Assembly (NCBI GenBank): GCA_964441025.1
Contig: CAYTXG010000007.1
Coordinates: forward strand, 1-64,000
Length of the DNA: 64,000 nucleotides
Direction of reading: 5' to 3'
Source: JAAZIN01 sp964441025
Lineage (GTDB): Bacteria > Bacillota > Dethiobacteria > DTU022
This document shows positions 16,436 through 25,482 of the stretch, in pieces. The notes beneath the pieces were generated by a model that saw only the letters and a list, made by a program, of their open reading frames with translations, made no database searches and had not been told where the DNA came from. The translations under genes and the position numbers were made by a program. How positions within the stretch are numbered: the stretch's first letter is position 1; every line of letters begins with the position of its first letter.

Positions 16436-18352
16436 GTGTATAAACATGCATGGGCCGGAAATGTACTACGCATAAATCTTAGCTCTAATCGCATAACCAT
16501 TGAAGATTCGGCCCATTATGTAAATTGTTATTTGGGTGGAAAAGGTCTGGGTCAGTCTATAATTTTTAAGGAAATACCTGATAGTGCAGATGCGCTAGGT
16601 GAAGAGAATGCCATAGTATTCAGCGCCGGTGTATTGGTTGGAACTATAGTACCATGTGCATGCAGGTTGAGCATTGATAGCAAAAATGCAGTAACGGGAG
16701 GAGTTGCATCTTCCAATGCAGGTGGTTATTTTGCTGCGGAGATGAAATATGCTGGGTTTGATGCCATCATCGTAAGTGGAATTTCTTACACACCGGTCTA
16801 TTTATACATCCATGATAGTTGTGTTTGCCTGAAGTCCGCTAAACATATTTGGGGTAAAGGTACACGTGAAACTGAAAATATTATAAGAAGTGAACTGCAG
16901 AATAATAGAATAAAAACATTGTCAATTGGCCCCGCAGGGGAAAATCTTTTGAAGTCTGCTTGTATTATTGTTGATGGTGGGCGGGCAGCAGGTCGTGGTG
17001 CACTAGGTGCCGTAATGGGTTCTAAAAATTTAAAAGCAATAGCAATAAGCGGTAGCCGTAAATTAAGGATATATAACCGTCAAACACTTAGAACAGAAGT
17101 AAATAAGTGCCTTAATATGATAAATAGATGTGAAATTGTAAATAAATTTAGAACGGACGGTTCACCATCAACGATATATCACGCAAATCATATGTGTAGG
17201 TTACCGGTTAGAAATTTTCAGGACGATCATTGGGATGAGTGCAAGATAAAAATGGTGCTGCCAGATAAATTTGAGAAATATAAAATGCGGAATAAGGCAT
17301 GTTTTAATTGCCCAATATATTGCAGTTCATATTATAACATTCGGGATGGAGAATTTAGAGGAGTAAATTGTGAAGGGTTTCAGGCCAATTTAATTTGGGA
17401 CTATATGAGTAAGATGGATATGACCAATCCGGCCGCAGCATTAAGGATCCAGGAATTATGCTTAGATTATGGCCTGGATATTGACAACAGTTCTGGAGTA
17501 ATATCATGGGCGATGGAATTATACGAGAAGGGTCTATTATCTAGGAAGGATACAAATGGACTGGCTTTAGACTGGGGGAACTATAACTCTATTATAAAAC
17601 TGCTGCATATGCTTGTTCATAAGGAAGGGTTGGGGGAATTACTAAGTTTGGGAATTATGCAGGCTTCGCAGTCAATGGGAAGAGAGACAGAGTACTACGC
17701 AATTCAAGTGAAAGGGCAGGAATTGGCAGAGAGTATTCGCTCCCTTAAGGGTTGGGGGCTAGGGACAGTAGTAGCTCCACGGGGAGGAGGACATCTAGAT
17801 GGAGCGATAACAACTGAAATCGCCCGTATCTCATCTGAAGAATCAATTGCTTGGTTCGGCGTATCAACAGCTGGCGAACCAACCACGTATAAGGGAAAGG
17901 CGACTGCGGTTTTCTGGATGGAAAGATTTAAGGCTGTAATTGATACAATGGGTATATGTTGCTTTGCTACAAAGTGGCTTAATCAGGATTTGATAGGGAT
18001 GGAGGAAATTAGCAAACTGTTCACGGCAGCAACAGGGTTGGATCTATCCCCGGAGGAGCTGATGCTGACAGGTCAGAGGGTGCATAATTTAGAAAAAGCT
18101 TTTAACACCTGTCACAAAAAATTTTCCAGGGAAGATGATAGGCCTCCAAAGAGGTTAATGGAGGAACCGGTTAAAAGCGGGCTTTACAAGGGCGAAAAGC
18201 TAAAAGAAAGATGTTGGGATGAAATGTTGGACGAATATTACTTGTTGCACGATTGGGATCGAAAAACTGGTTGGCAAACACTTAAGTCACTAAAAAGGCT
18301 AAGGATGCCTGATGTTGTCGAGCGATTATCTAAGAAAAATTTATTAATGTAG
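16436..18352 (+). CDS. Aldehyde:ferredoxin oxidoreductase family tungsto/molybdoenzyme
   Basis: 638 residues with the N-terminal AOR domain (GNVLRINLSS, YLGGKGLGQ, VFSAGVLVGTIVPCACR, GGVASSNAGGYFAAEMKYAGFDAIIVSG) and the C-terminal helical domains binding the pyranopterin. Fe-S ligands CFNCPIYC and a fourth Cys in GICCFATKW fit a single [4Fe-4S] cluster beside a bis-pyranopterin W/Mo site. Typical AORs oxidise aldehydes to acids or, with low-potential ferredoxin, reduce acids. GTG 16436, 12 bases after GGGAGG. It could reduce or oxidise an aromatic acid/aldehyde in this pathway; cofactor synthesis genes are not in the window. The acid reductase or ring-reducing paralogues cannot be separated by eye. 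Confidence 0.9.
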   Translation: MYKHAWAGNVLRINLSSNRITIEDSAHYVNCYLGGKGLGQSIIFKEIPDSADALGEENAIVFSAGVLVGTIVPCACRLSIDSKNAVTGGVASSNAGGYFAAEMKYAGFDAIIVSGISYTPVYLYIHDSCVCLKSAKHIWGKGTRETENIIRSELQNNRIKTLSIGPAGENLLKSACIIVDGGRAAGRGALGAVMGSKNLKAIAISGSRKLRIYNRQTLRTEVNKCLNMINRCEIVNKFRTDGSPSTIYHANHMCRLPVRNFQDDHWDECKIKMVLPDKFEKYKMRNKACFNCPIYCSSYYNIRDGEFRGVNCEGFQANLIWDYMSKMDMTNPAAALRIQELCLDYGLDIDNSSGVISWAMELYEKGLLSRKDTNGLALDWGNYNSIIKLLHMLVHKEGLGELLSLGIMQASQSMGRETEYYAIQVKGQELAESIRSLKGWGLGTVVAPRGGGHLDGAITTEIARISSEESIAWFGVSTAGEPTTYKGKATAVFWMERFKAVIDTMGICCFATKWLNQDLIGMEEISKLFTAATGLDLSPEELMLTGQRVHNLEKAFNTCHKKFSREDDRPPKRLMEEPVKSGLYKGEKLKERCWDEMLDEYYLLHDWDRKTGWQTLKSLKRLRMPDVVERLSKKNLLM

Positions 18353-18425
18353 TAACTTTTAATCTCGGGTACGTAAAATATAAAACACCATAGCAATGGT
18401 TACATAAGGGGATAGGATTTGACTG

Positions 18426-20252
18426 ATGCACACAGAAAAATGTAATGTTCTTGTAGTGGGGGGCGGAGGTGCAGGTCTTCGCGCAGCTATTGCAGCTAAG
18501 GAACAATTACCAAAAGGAAGAGTAATACTAGCAACAAAGGGTGCACTTGGGACTAGCGGTGTTACGGCTCAAGCATGTTCCGATAGGATGGCTTTTCATG
18601 CAACCCTTGATCATACAGAACCAGGAGGCGATGCTTCATATATAAATCATGCTAAAGATATTTATGAAATTGGCGGAGGGGTTTCAGATGCACATCTTGC
18701 AGCTATAATGGCGTTTAATTCGAAGGATGCATTTAATTACCTGGAAAGTTTAGGAGTTCCATTTATATACAAGGATGGTAAACCACACCAATTTTTAACT
18801 GATGGCTCCGAATATGCAAGGGCTTGTTATACAGGGCCTTATACAGCTATACATATTGAACAGCAATTAGTTAAGAAATTTTACGATCTAGATATTTCGC
18901 TTCTTGAAGATTGTTCAGTCTTTAAGATTATAACAGGTTCAAAAGGAGTGACTGGTGCTTTTGCCCTGCTTAATAAAAAGGGGGAGGAAGAACTTATTGC
19001 TATAAGTGCACCTTCTGTGGTTATTGCCACTGGTGGAGGTGGACTAATATTTGCTGATAATGTATTTCCTGAGGGGAACACTGGCGATGGTTGCGTTATA
19101 GCATATGAGGCGGGAGCCGAGTTGGTGAATATGGAATTTATACAATTTGGAATTGCCTCCACCAAAACAAAATTAAACTGTTCGGGTAGTATGATGCGGG
19201 CGCTTCCAAGGTTTTTAAACGGATCCGGCAGGGAATTTCTACTTGACTACTTTCCTGAAGGTACAGACAGGTCAACTGTGCATAATGCTGTTTTTCGTAA
19301 GGGATACACATGGCCAGTATCATATGAACACGATACTAACATACTAGATATTGCAGTTTATAAGGAGTTGCTTTCAGGGGAGAGGGTCTATTTAGACTAC
19401 TCGAAAAACCCTGAAGGTTTTGACTTTAATCATCTTGATGCAGAACTGCAGGCACAATACAAAACTGAGACAAAAGAAGACATTGGTATTTCTGCCCGTC
19501 AAGGTAATCCTCTAAATAGACTGAAAGAGATTAACCCGGAAGCAGTAGAATGGTTAAATAAAAGGGGCGTTAACCTAGATTATGGAGACCGGATTGAGAT
19601 TGCGATTTGCGCTCAGCATTTTCAAGGTGGCATAAAAATAAACTCTCGAGGTGAAACAGCTGTGCCCGGTCTTTATGCTGCAGGCGAATGTGCTGGTGGA
19701 CAGCATGGGGCGAACCGCCCGGGAGGTAACGCTCTGTTAGATGGACAGGTTTTTGGCAAAATAAGTGGTACTCAGGCTGCTCAGCACTCGCTAAAGATAG
19801 CGAATGCTGAGATTAATGAAGCGGTTGTGCGTGGAGTGTGTTCTTATATAGAAAAATTTGGGGACAATGGAAAACCGGTAGAAGGCATACGTTTATCTCT
19901 TCAGAAGACAATGAATAGTTACTGTAGCGTGGTCCGTACTGGAGAAGGATTAAAGACCGCCCTGTCGGAGCTTAAGGCGCTATGCCGTCAAGGCATCTCC
20001 CTAAATGGATCCAGCATAGCGTTTGCTTTGGAAACCAGGGACATGCTTATTTTAGCAGAGGCTATATTATTGTCTTCTCAGTTAAGAGAAGAAAGCAGGG
20101 GACCACATTTACGTTTTGCCAGGTTTAAAGACAGGCAACCAATTCCGCGTAAGGATCCAAGTTGGCGTCGTTATATTGTTGTTCGCAATACCAAAGAGGG
20201 AATGGAATTGGAAACTAGGGAACCAATAGAAGACTTCAATTACCGGGAATAG
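18426..20252 (+). CDS. FAD-binding fumarate reductase/NadB-like flavoprotein
   Basis: 608 residues. FAD dinucleotide motif NVLVVGGGGAGLRAAIAAKE at the start; HPDTD-type residues replaced by LGTSGVTAQACSD; capping domain region; QHFQGGIKINSRGETAVPGLYAAGECAGGQHGANRPGGNALLDGQVFG is the C-terminal FAD/substrate motif of SdhA/NadB proteins; a helical C-terminal domain follows. The Arg-His-type substrate residues of true fumarate reductase are hard to place, so a different 2-enoate or ring-reduction substrate is likely. It is 70 bases downstream of the AOR gene. ATG 18426. No partner Fe-S subunit is adjacent, so it may receive electrons from PreA-like protein or ferredoxin (inference). Confidence 0.87.
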   Translation: MHTEKCNVLVVGGGGAGLRAAIAAKEQLPKGRVILATKGALGTSGVTAQACSDRMAFHATLDHTEPGGDASYINHAKDIYEIGGGVSDAHLAAIMAFNSKDAFNYLESLGVPFIYKDGKPHQFLTDGSEYARACYTGPYTAIHIEQQLVKKFYDLDISLLEDCSVFKIITGSKGVTGAFALLNKKGEEELIAISAPSVVIATGGGGLIFADNVFPEGNTGDGCVIAYEAGAELVNMEFIQFGIASTKTKLNCSGSMMRALPRFLNGSGREFLLDYFPEGTDRSTVHNAVFRKGYTWPVSYEHDTNILDIAVYKELLSGERVYLDYSKNPEGFDFNHLDAELQAQYKTETKEDIGISARQGNPLNRLKEINPEAVEWLNKRGVNLDYGDRIEIAICAQHFQGGIKINSRGETAVPGLYAAGECAGGQHGANRPGGNALLDGQVFGKISGTQAAQHSLKIANAEINEAVVRGVCSYIEKFGDNGKPVEGIRLSLQKTMNSYCSVVRTGEGLKTALSELKALCRQGISLNGSSIAFALETRDMLILAEAILLSSQLREESRGPHLRFARFKDRQPIPRKDPSWRRYIVVRNTKEGMELETREPIEDFNYRE

Positions 20253-20514
20253 TGGCCTAGTAGTAGTTAAAAGGCATTACCGCAAGGAGTATAAGGATTG
20301 CATACCAACTTCAAGCGACAAACTTGTTTCGATGGTTAGGACTATAAGCTATTATCAGCGTTAAGGCGCGGAGACGTTAAAAAGGATGTGAAAAATTAGA
20401 AAATCAACTTTGTTGTGCGGAGTTATCGAGGGTTCTATTCAAAATAATATAAAGTGAATTTTTGGTGAAACAATGTTAGTGAATAACAGGGGACTATTCT
20501 GGAGGCAGTAAAAA

Positions 20515-21606
20515 ATGAATGTAGCAAAAGCCGCAGTTTTAAGAGAATTTAATAAACCGTTAGAAATAGAAGAAATTAGTATCCCGGAGATAAAGAACGG
20601 TGAGCTTTTAGTTAAAATAGCAGCAGCAGGTGTTTGTGGTTCAGATGTGCATATATTTGAAGGTAATGATCAGCGTATCAATTTACCATTAATTCTAGGT
20701 CACGAAGGCGTTGGAAAAGTTGTTAGTATAAATGGGGAAAAAAATTCACTATTTGGCGAGGGGATCAGGGAAGGGGATAACATAGTATGGAACCGGGGGA
20801 TTAGTTGTGAAAACTGTTTTTACTGCAAGATTTTAAAAGAACCATCTCTATGCAATCAAAGATGGACCTACGGGATACATAGAAGTAGTGATATGTACCC
20901 ATACCTAGTAGGTTGTTTTGCCGAGTATATGATCTTAGATGCCAGTACTGATATTATGCTGATGCCCGATTCTATACAACCTGAGGTTCTTGTATCTGCT
21001 ACCTGTTCGGGTTCAACAACCGCTCATGCATTTGATTTGGTTTCTCCAAAACCAGGTGACACCGTAGTGATACAGGGTCCTGGCCCACTTGGGCTTTATG
21101 CTGTTGCATTCGCAAAAAGATATGGCGCCGGAGAAATAATTGTTATAGGCGGGACAGAAGATAGGCTAAACATGTGTCTTGATTTTGGTGCTACTAAGGT
21201 GATAAACCGCCATAAATTTTCCACTGCTGATCGGCGCGATATTGTTCTGGAACTTACCGATGGCCGGGGGGCTGATGTTATTTATGAAACAGTTGGTCAT
21301 CCTGAGGCAGTTAAAGAGGGCTTAGGATTAACCAGAATAGGGGGTAGCTATCTGTCCATAGGTTTTGGTGAACCTAGAGGTACTGTCGATATCGATTGTT
21401 TTGCAGATGTCACAAGAAAGAACTTGCGTTATCAAGGTGTTTGGGTTAGTGACACAAAACATACTTACAATGCTGTTCAATTGGTGCTGGATAACATTTC
21501 ATTGTTTTCGAGAATGGTAGATCATAAATTTCCTCTTTCTGAGGTTAACGAAGCAATAAAGGTTACTAAAAAGAAAAATTCTATAAAAACAGTACTAATA
21601 CCATAG
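20515..21606 (+). CDS. Zinc-containing alcohol dehydrogenase family protein
   Basis: 363 residues of the medium-chain dehydrogenase family. Catalytic zinc ligands: CGSDVH and GHEGVGKV with a later Cys/Glu; structural zinc loop CENCFYCKILKEPSLC has the four Cys. The NAD domain has GPGPLGLYAVAFAKRYGA. It oxidises or reduces a secondary or primary alcohol with NAD(P). ATG 20515 follows GGAGGCAGT. The preceding 262 bases hold no gene and no recognisable promoter; the gene may have a separate promoter. Pathway role is inferred: interconversion of a hydroxy/oxo intermediate. Confidence 0.9.
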   Translation: MNVAKAAVLREFNKPLEIEEISIPEIKNGELLVKIAAAGVCGSDVHIFEGNDQRINLPLILGHEGVGKVVSINGEKNSLFGEGIREGDNIVWNRGISCENCFYCKILKEPSLCNQRWTYGIHRSSDMYPYLVGCFAEYMILDASTDIMLMPDSIQPEVLVSATCSGSTTAHAFDLVSPKPGDTVVIQGPGPLGLYAVAFAKRYGAGEIIVIGGTEDRLNMCLDFGATKVINRHKFSTADRRDIVLELTDGRGADVIYETVGHPEAVKEGLGLTRIGGSYLSIGFGEPRGTVDIDCFADVTRKNLRYQGVWVSDTKHTYNAVQLVLDNISLFSRMVDHKFPLSEVNEAIKVTKKKNSIKTVLIP

Positions 21607-21752
21607 AATTAAGCAATCTTGAAGAAAAAGAAGGAAGCATAAGCATTTAAATCGCTGTTATATACCATGAATGGGAGGAGTGGTGGCTTTAAAATTTGCC
21701 TAGACGCTTATTTCGTATCGAATACAATAAAAAAGGAAGGTGTAATTGTATA

Positions 21753-22337
21753 ATGAAAACTGCAATTCTAGTAGTAGATACTATCGAAGATTTTTTTTCC
21801 CACGTTATGACAGAGAGTGATGATGCACGTAAGCGAGCAGGGAGCATTGTTGCCCCTCTTAAAAACTTACTTAAACAAGCACGTGAGCAATCTGTTCCTG
21901 TTGTTTATATTTATGATTATTTTACTTATGCCGAAGCTGAAATCGATGCGCATTTAAAAATACATGGAAGACATGCTGTGGAAGGGACTACAGGGGTTAA
22001 GGTGCTTGAAGATATTGCACCCCAACCAGAAGATTTTGTGATTTACAAAAAAGTGTATGATGGTTTTTACGGTACCCGTTTAGATATGGTCCTTAGAGAG
22101 CTAGATGTTAAAAGGATTGCGGTAACTGGCCTGTGGACTGACATCTGTGTAATGCACACCGTAATGGGGGGGTGGGTTCGCAGGTATGAGACCATCCTAG
22201 TAGAAGACTGTGCAAACAGCCAAAAAGAAGAGGAAATGCTTTGGGCGTTAGAATATATGAGAAAAAATTACGGGACAAAAACCATTAATAGCAATGATCT
22301 AATAGGTATGCTACGCGGCCCGGGAGATACAAAATGA
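21753..22337 (+). CDS. Isochorismatase-fold cysteine hydrolase
   Basis: 194 residues. The Asp-Lys-Cys catalytic triad is visible: VVDTIEDFF (Asp near residue 8), VIYKKVYDGFYGTRL (Lys), TDICVMHTV (Cys, with the preceding cis-peptide). Members hydrolyse C-N bonds of amides and ureido acids or act on vinyl ethers. In this context, ring-opening or deamination of a nitrogen-containing intermediate is a fair guess. ATG 21753 follows GGAAGGTG; an upstream frame with a weak TTG is less likely. It sits 51 bases before preA-like. Confidence 0.88.
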   Translation: MKTAILVVDTIEDFFSHVMTESDDARKRAGSIVAPLKNLLKQAREQSVPVVYIYDYFTYAEAEIDAHLKIHGRHAVEGTTGVKVLEDIAPQPEDFVIYKKVYDGFYGTRLDMVLRELDVKRIAVTGLWTDICVMHTVMGGWVRRYETILVEDCANSQKEEEMLWALEYMRKNYGTKTINSNDLIGMLRGPGDTK

Positions 22338-22387
22338 TAAATATTAGTAAATAAATCTGTATACTGTTGAATCAGGGAGGAGAAAAA

Positions 22388-23578
22388 ATGGCAGATTTGT
22401 CAGTTACTATTGATGGAGTTAAGTTTAAAAACCCCGTAGTTGTGGGTTCAGCCTCGCCAACGATGAATTATATTGGTATAGATAAAGGTATTAAGGGAGG
22501 CGCAGGAGCTGCGATAGCAAAGTCTCTATTTGGTGATTCTGGTGCTGTGGGTAGAAAATATCCACGACCCAGGTATAAGCTCTATGATTATAAAGAATAT
22601 CCGGGCTATCCTGAAAAATTACCTAGAAGTTTCACGCTAAATTCACTGGAAGAATGTTCAAATTTTGGTTATGACGAATACATGGAGGATATAAACCGTG
22701 CTAAAGATACGGTAGGTGATTCTGGGGTTGTAATTGCAAGCTTGGCGGGGTCTTCCATGGATGAATGGGAATTAATGGCCAGCATGGTTAATGGCACCAA
22801 AGCAGACTGGGTTGAATTAAACATCTCATGCCCTTTTGCTGCCGATATGGGTGTTAAGATGGGGGCTGGAGCGGTGGATCTAGCGCCCGAAGTAACACGG
22901 AAATGCGCGAAAATATTACAGAAGCCTTTTAGTGTGAAAATCTCGCCTCAGACATCAGATCCTGTGGCCATCGCAGTAGGGGTCGCTAATGCGGGTGCAT
23001 CAGCAATAAATTTATCAGCGCGCCTTTCTGGTTTTAACCTTGATATTGAAACAGGTAAGCCAATAGGGTGGGGTTCTGTGGGTGGTTATGGTGGTCCATA
23101 TCTCATTGGCTATGGATTGAAATTTGTTAGCCAGGCTGCACGTAGGGTAAACGTTCCAATAATATCAGGACTTGGTGTATGGGAATGGCAAGATGTTGTC
23201 AAGTATATTATGGTTGGGGCTAGTTTGGTTCAATCAGCAGTGGCAATTATGCTTCAAGGGTATAATGTGTCCAAGCAATGGATTGGTAGCATTAATGCCT
23301 GGATGGATCAAAAAGGGTACAATAGCTTAGAAGATATTCGAGGAGTCGCCTTGCCCCATATTAAAACAACAAAAGAAGTGGTTCGCTATCCAAAGGGCGT
23401 TTATGCAAGGGTGGACTTCCATCGTTGTAAGGTATGTGGAATCTGTAAAAGAAGCTGCCTTTATGATGCAATTAGGTTAACAAAGGAGGGCGCTTTTATC
23501 AACAACAGGATATGTGATGGTTGTGGAATGTGCGTGGAGGTATGTCCCCACGATGCAATTTCTTTAACAGGCCATTAG
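22388..23578 (+). CDS. PreA-like dihydropyrimidine dehydrogenase/DHODH-type Fe-S flavoprotein
   Basis: 396 residues. The TIM-barrel FMN domain (residues 1-310) is DHODH class 1/PreA-like: VGSASPTMN, VELNISCPFAADMGVKMGAG, FSVKISPQ, YGLKFVSQAARRVNVPIISGLGVWEWQDV, GASLVQSAVAIMLQG; two C-terminal [4Fe-4S] sets follow (CKVCGICKRSC and CDGCGMCVEVCP). Canonical pyrimidine enzymes read NLSCPHGM where this protein has NISCPFAADMG, so the substrate probably differs. Reduces a C=C bond in a heterocycle or ring with ferredoxin-type electrons. ATG 22388 has GGGAGGAG. No PreT partner is adjacent. Confidence 0.85.
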   Translation: MADLSVTIDGVKFKNPVVVGSASPTMNYIGIDKGIKGGAGAAIAKSLFGDSGAVGRKYPRPRYKLYDYKEYPGYPEKLPRSFTLNSLEECSNFGYDEYMEDINRAKDTVGDSGVVIASLAGSSMDEWELMASMVNGTKADWVELNISCPFAADMGVKMGAGAVDLAPEVTRKCAKILQKPFSVKISPQTSDPVAIAVGVANAGASAINLSARLSGFNLDIETGKPIGWGSVGGYGGPYLIGYGLKFVSQAARRVNVPIISGLGVWEWQDVVKYIMVGASLVQSAVAIMLQGYNVSKQWIGSINAWMDQKGYNSLEDIRGVALPHIKTTKEVVRYPKGVYARVDFHRCKVCGICKRSCLYDAIRLTKEGAFINNRICDGCGMCVEVCPHDAISLTGH

Positions 23579-23651
23579 TTTCTTGTCATGTGCAGGCAAC
23601 TTGAAAGGTGGCATAAGAAAAAAAGAGTTTAAACAGTTGGTGTTAGTATGA

Positions 23652-23665
23652 TGAAATCGTTTGCA
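23652..23665 (+). promoter_or_regulatory. LacI-type operator upstream of ubiX
   Basis: TGAAATCGTTTGCA fits the TGNAANCGNTTNCA palindrome exactly. Its reverse complement begins TGCAAACGATT, identical over 11 bases with the operator at 9702. It is 23 bases before the ubiX start. Confidence 0.7.
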
Positions 23666-23688
23666 TTATGCCTTTGCAGGAGGAAAAG

Positions 23689-24252
23689 ATGAAGTTAGTA
23701 GTTGCTATGACTGGTGCAAGTGGTGTTATTTTTGGCATCCGCTTACTTGAAGTTTTGCGAGATACCAAGAAGGTTGAAATTCACCTAATTATGAGCAATT
23801 GGGCTAGACAAAACGTAAAAATAGAAACAGGTTACTCAGTTTGTGATGTAGAGTTGTTAGCACACTGTCAATACGACGTAAAGAACCTTGCTGCACCGGT
23901 TGCTAGTGGATCATTCAGGCATGATGGCATGGTTGTGATACCATGCAGCATGAAGACTCTTTCGTCCATTGCAAATGGTTACAGTAATAACTTAATACAA
24001 AGAGCTGCTGACGTTTCAATTAAGGAGCAAAGGAAGGTTGTCTTGGCAGTAAGGGAAACGCCACTAAGCGTAATCCATCTAGAAAACATGTTAAAAGTAG
24101 CCAAGCTAGGCGTATCAGTAATGCCCCCAATGCCAGCTTTTTACGGCAGAAACTCATCATTAAAAGATATAATTGATCATTTTATCGGAAGGGTCCTTGA
24201 TCAATTTAACATTGAACATGAAAATATTGCCTGTCGATGGGGATATAAATGA
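23689..24252 (+). CDS. ubiX: UbiX-type flavin prenyltransferase
   Basis: 187 residues. Makes prenyl-FMN from FMN and dimethylallyl phosphate (or its diphosphate) for the UbiD decarboxylase. Hallmarks: MTGASGVIFGIRLLEVL (FMN/phosphate loop), HDGMVVIPCSMKTLSSIANGYSNNLIQRAADVSIKE, KVVLAVRETPLSVIHLENMLK, and MPPMPAFY near the end. The upstream AGGAGGAAAAG supports ATG 23689; a TTG/ATG further upstream is not needed. Presence with UbiD and LpdD-like protein in one island means cofactor supply travels with the decarboxylase. Confidence 0.92.
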   Translation: MKLVVAMTGASGVIFGIRLLEVLRDTKKVEIHLIMSNWARQNVKIETGYSVCDVELLAHCQYDVKNLAAPVASGSFRHDGMVVIPCSMKTLSSIANGYSNNLIQRAADVSIKEQRKVVLAVRETPLSVIHLENMLKVAKLGVSVMPPMPAFYGRNSSLKDIIDHFIGRVLDQFNIEHENIACRWGYK

Positions 24253-24276
24253 TGCTAATTATATTTGTTTAGGTTG

Positions 24277-24678
24277 ATGATGATGAAAGAGATAAGATTG
24301 TTTGCGGGTAATAATGAAAGAAATAAAGTGGAAATGTTTGCACGACTAAACCAAGATTCGATAGTTGTTTTACTACAGGGTGGTGAGAAACCACATATAG
24401 GGGCAGTCGTATTAACTATTCCTTATTCCTGTTCGGCGGATAGAACTAGGGTAAGTTGTAATTCATGGATCCTTCCTGTTTTATCTCATAGGGATGACGA
24501 GATAGCCAGATCTTGCGCAGAAAAAATTGCCCTTATGACCGGCAAGACAACAGCAGTTATAGCTGGCATTCATGTCGATAATGCCAGTCCTGCAGAGGTA
24601 TCTCGATTTGTTAAGCATTGCAAATTGCTGGTTAATAAATTCCTCTATAAATACTACAAAATGCAAAAAAAGATTTAA
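24277..24678 (+). CDS. LpdD-like prenylated-flavin chaperone of UbiD decarboxylase
   Basis: 134 residues in the LpdD/'subunit D' family that accompanies UbiD decarboxylases such as gallate decarboxylase. Family landmarks: a VVLLQGGEKPHIGAVVLTIP strand, WILPVLSHRDDEIARSCAEKIALMTGK, and the AVIAGIHVDNASPAEVSRFVKHCK end. It is thought to help deliver or mature prenyl-FMN in the decarboxylase. ATG 24277 is one of three consecutive ATGs (24277, 24280, 24283); the ribosome site is weak, which suggests coupling to ubiX 24 bases upstream. Confidence 0.75.
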   Translation: MMMKEIRLFAGNNERNKVEMFARLNQDSIVVLLQGGEKPHIGAVVLTIPYSCSADRTRVSCNSWILPVLSHRDDEIARSCAEKIALMTGKTTAVIAGIHVDNASPAEVSRFVKHCKLLVNKFLYKYYKMQKKI

Positions 24679-24830
24679 AAAACAGGTAGAAGGTAAAATT
24701 AACCAGGGTTATAATTTTCTTGAAGACAAAATTATTTTCATGACTTGATGACCTGTTCTTGCTGGGTTGAATCACCTGTTCCATACATTACCACAATCTT
24801 GGATGAAGAAGATTACAAAGGAGTTATACA

Positions 24831-25481
24831 ATGCAGAGGATTGAGATAGTCCGAAGAATCGCAGATTTGGGTATTATTGCTGTGGTGAGGGCAGAAACAA
24901 AGGAACAGGGTGTTAAAATTGTTGATGCCATAAAAAGGGGCGGCATTAAAGCAATTGAGATAACAATGACTGTGCCGGGTGCACTGGATTTAATAAAAAC
25001 TTTGACCGATACCTATAAGAATGAGGATGTCATCATTGGCGCGGGTACGGTTCTGGATTCTGAAACTGCGAGGGCTTGTATGCTTGCCGGAGCAAAATAT
25101 ATAGTGAGCCCTAACTTGAGTGTAGAGACCTTGAAACTGTGCAATCGATACAGGGTTCCTTCGATCCCCGGTGTAATGACTGTTAATGAAGCCATCGTGG
25201 CTATGGAGTATGGCACAGAGATATTAAAACTATTTCCGGGCAGCGCCTTTGGGCCTTCAATAATAAAAGCCTTTAGAGGCCCCCTTCCCTATGCTAGTTT
25301 TATGCCTACCGGTGGTGTAGATGTTGAAAATGTTAAAGAATGGTTTGAGGCTGGAGTGGTGGCGGTTGCTACAGGCAGCAACCTGACAAAGGGAGCTAAA
25401 TCTGAAAACTATGATCTCGTTACCAGCACAGCCGGGAAGTTTGTTAACGAAGTATTAAAAAGCAAATATGGAGGGAAATAG
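24831..25481 (+). CDS. 2-keto-3-deoxy-6-phosphogluconate (KDPG) aldolase
   Basis: 216 residues, class I KDPG/KHG aldolase: IIAVVRAETKEQGV, IEITMTVPGAL, GAGTVLDSETARACMLAGAKYIVSPNL, and the Schiff-base Lys in EILKLFPGSAFGP, MPTGGVDVENVKEWF near the end. It cleaves KDPG to pyruvate and glyceraldehyde 3-phosphate. ATG 24831 has AAAGGAG upstream and the stop is one base before the kinase start. The kinase and aldolase together form the lower part of uronate or sugar-acid use. Confidence 0.9.
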   Translation: MQRIEIVRRIADLGIIAVVRAETKEQGVKIVDAIKRGGIKAIEITMTVPGALDLIKTLTDTYKNEDVIIGAGTVLDSETARACMLAGAKYIVSPNLSVETLKLCNRYRVPSIPGVMTVNEAIVAMEYGTEILKLFPGSAFGPSIIKAFRGPLPYASFMPTGGVDVENVKEWFEAGVVAVATGSNLTKGAKSENYDLVTSTAGKFVNEVLKSKYGGK

Positions 25482-25482
25482 C

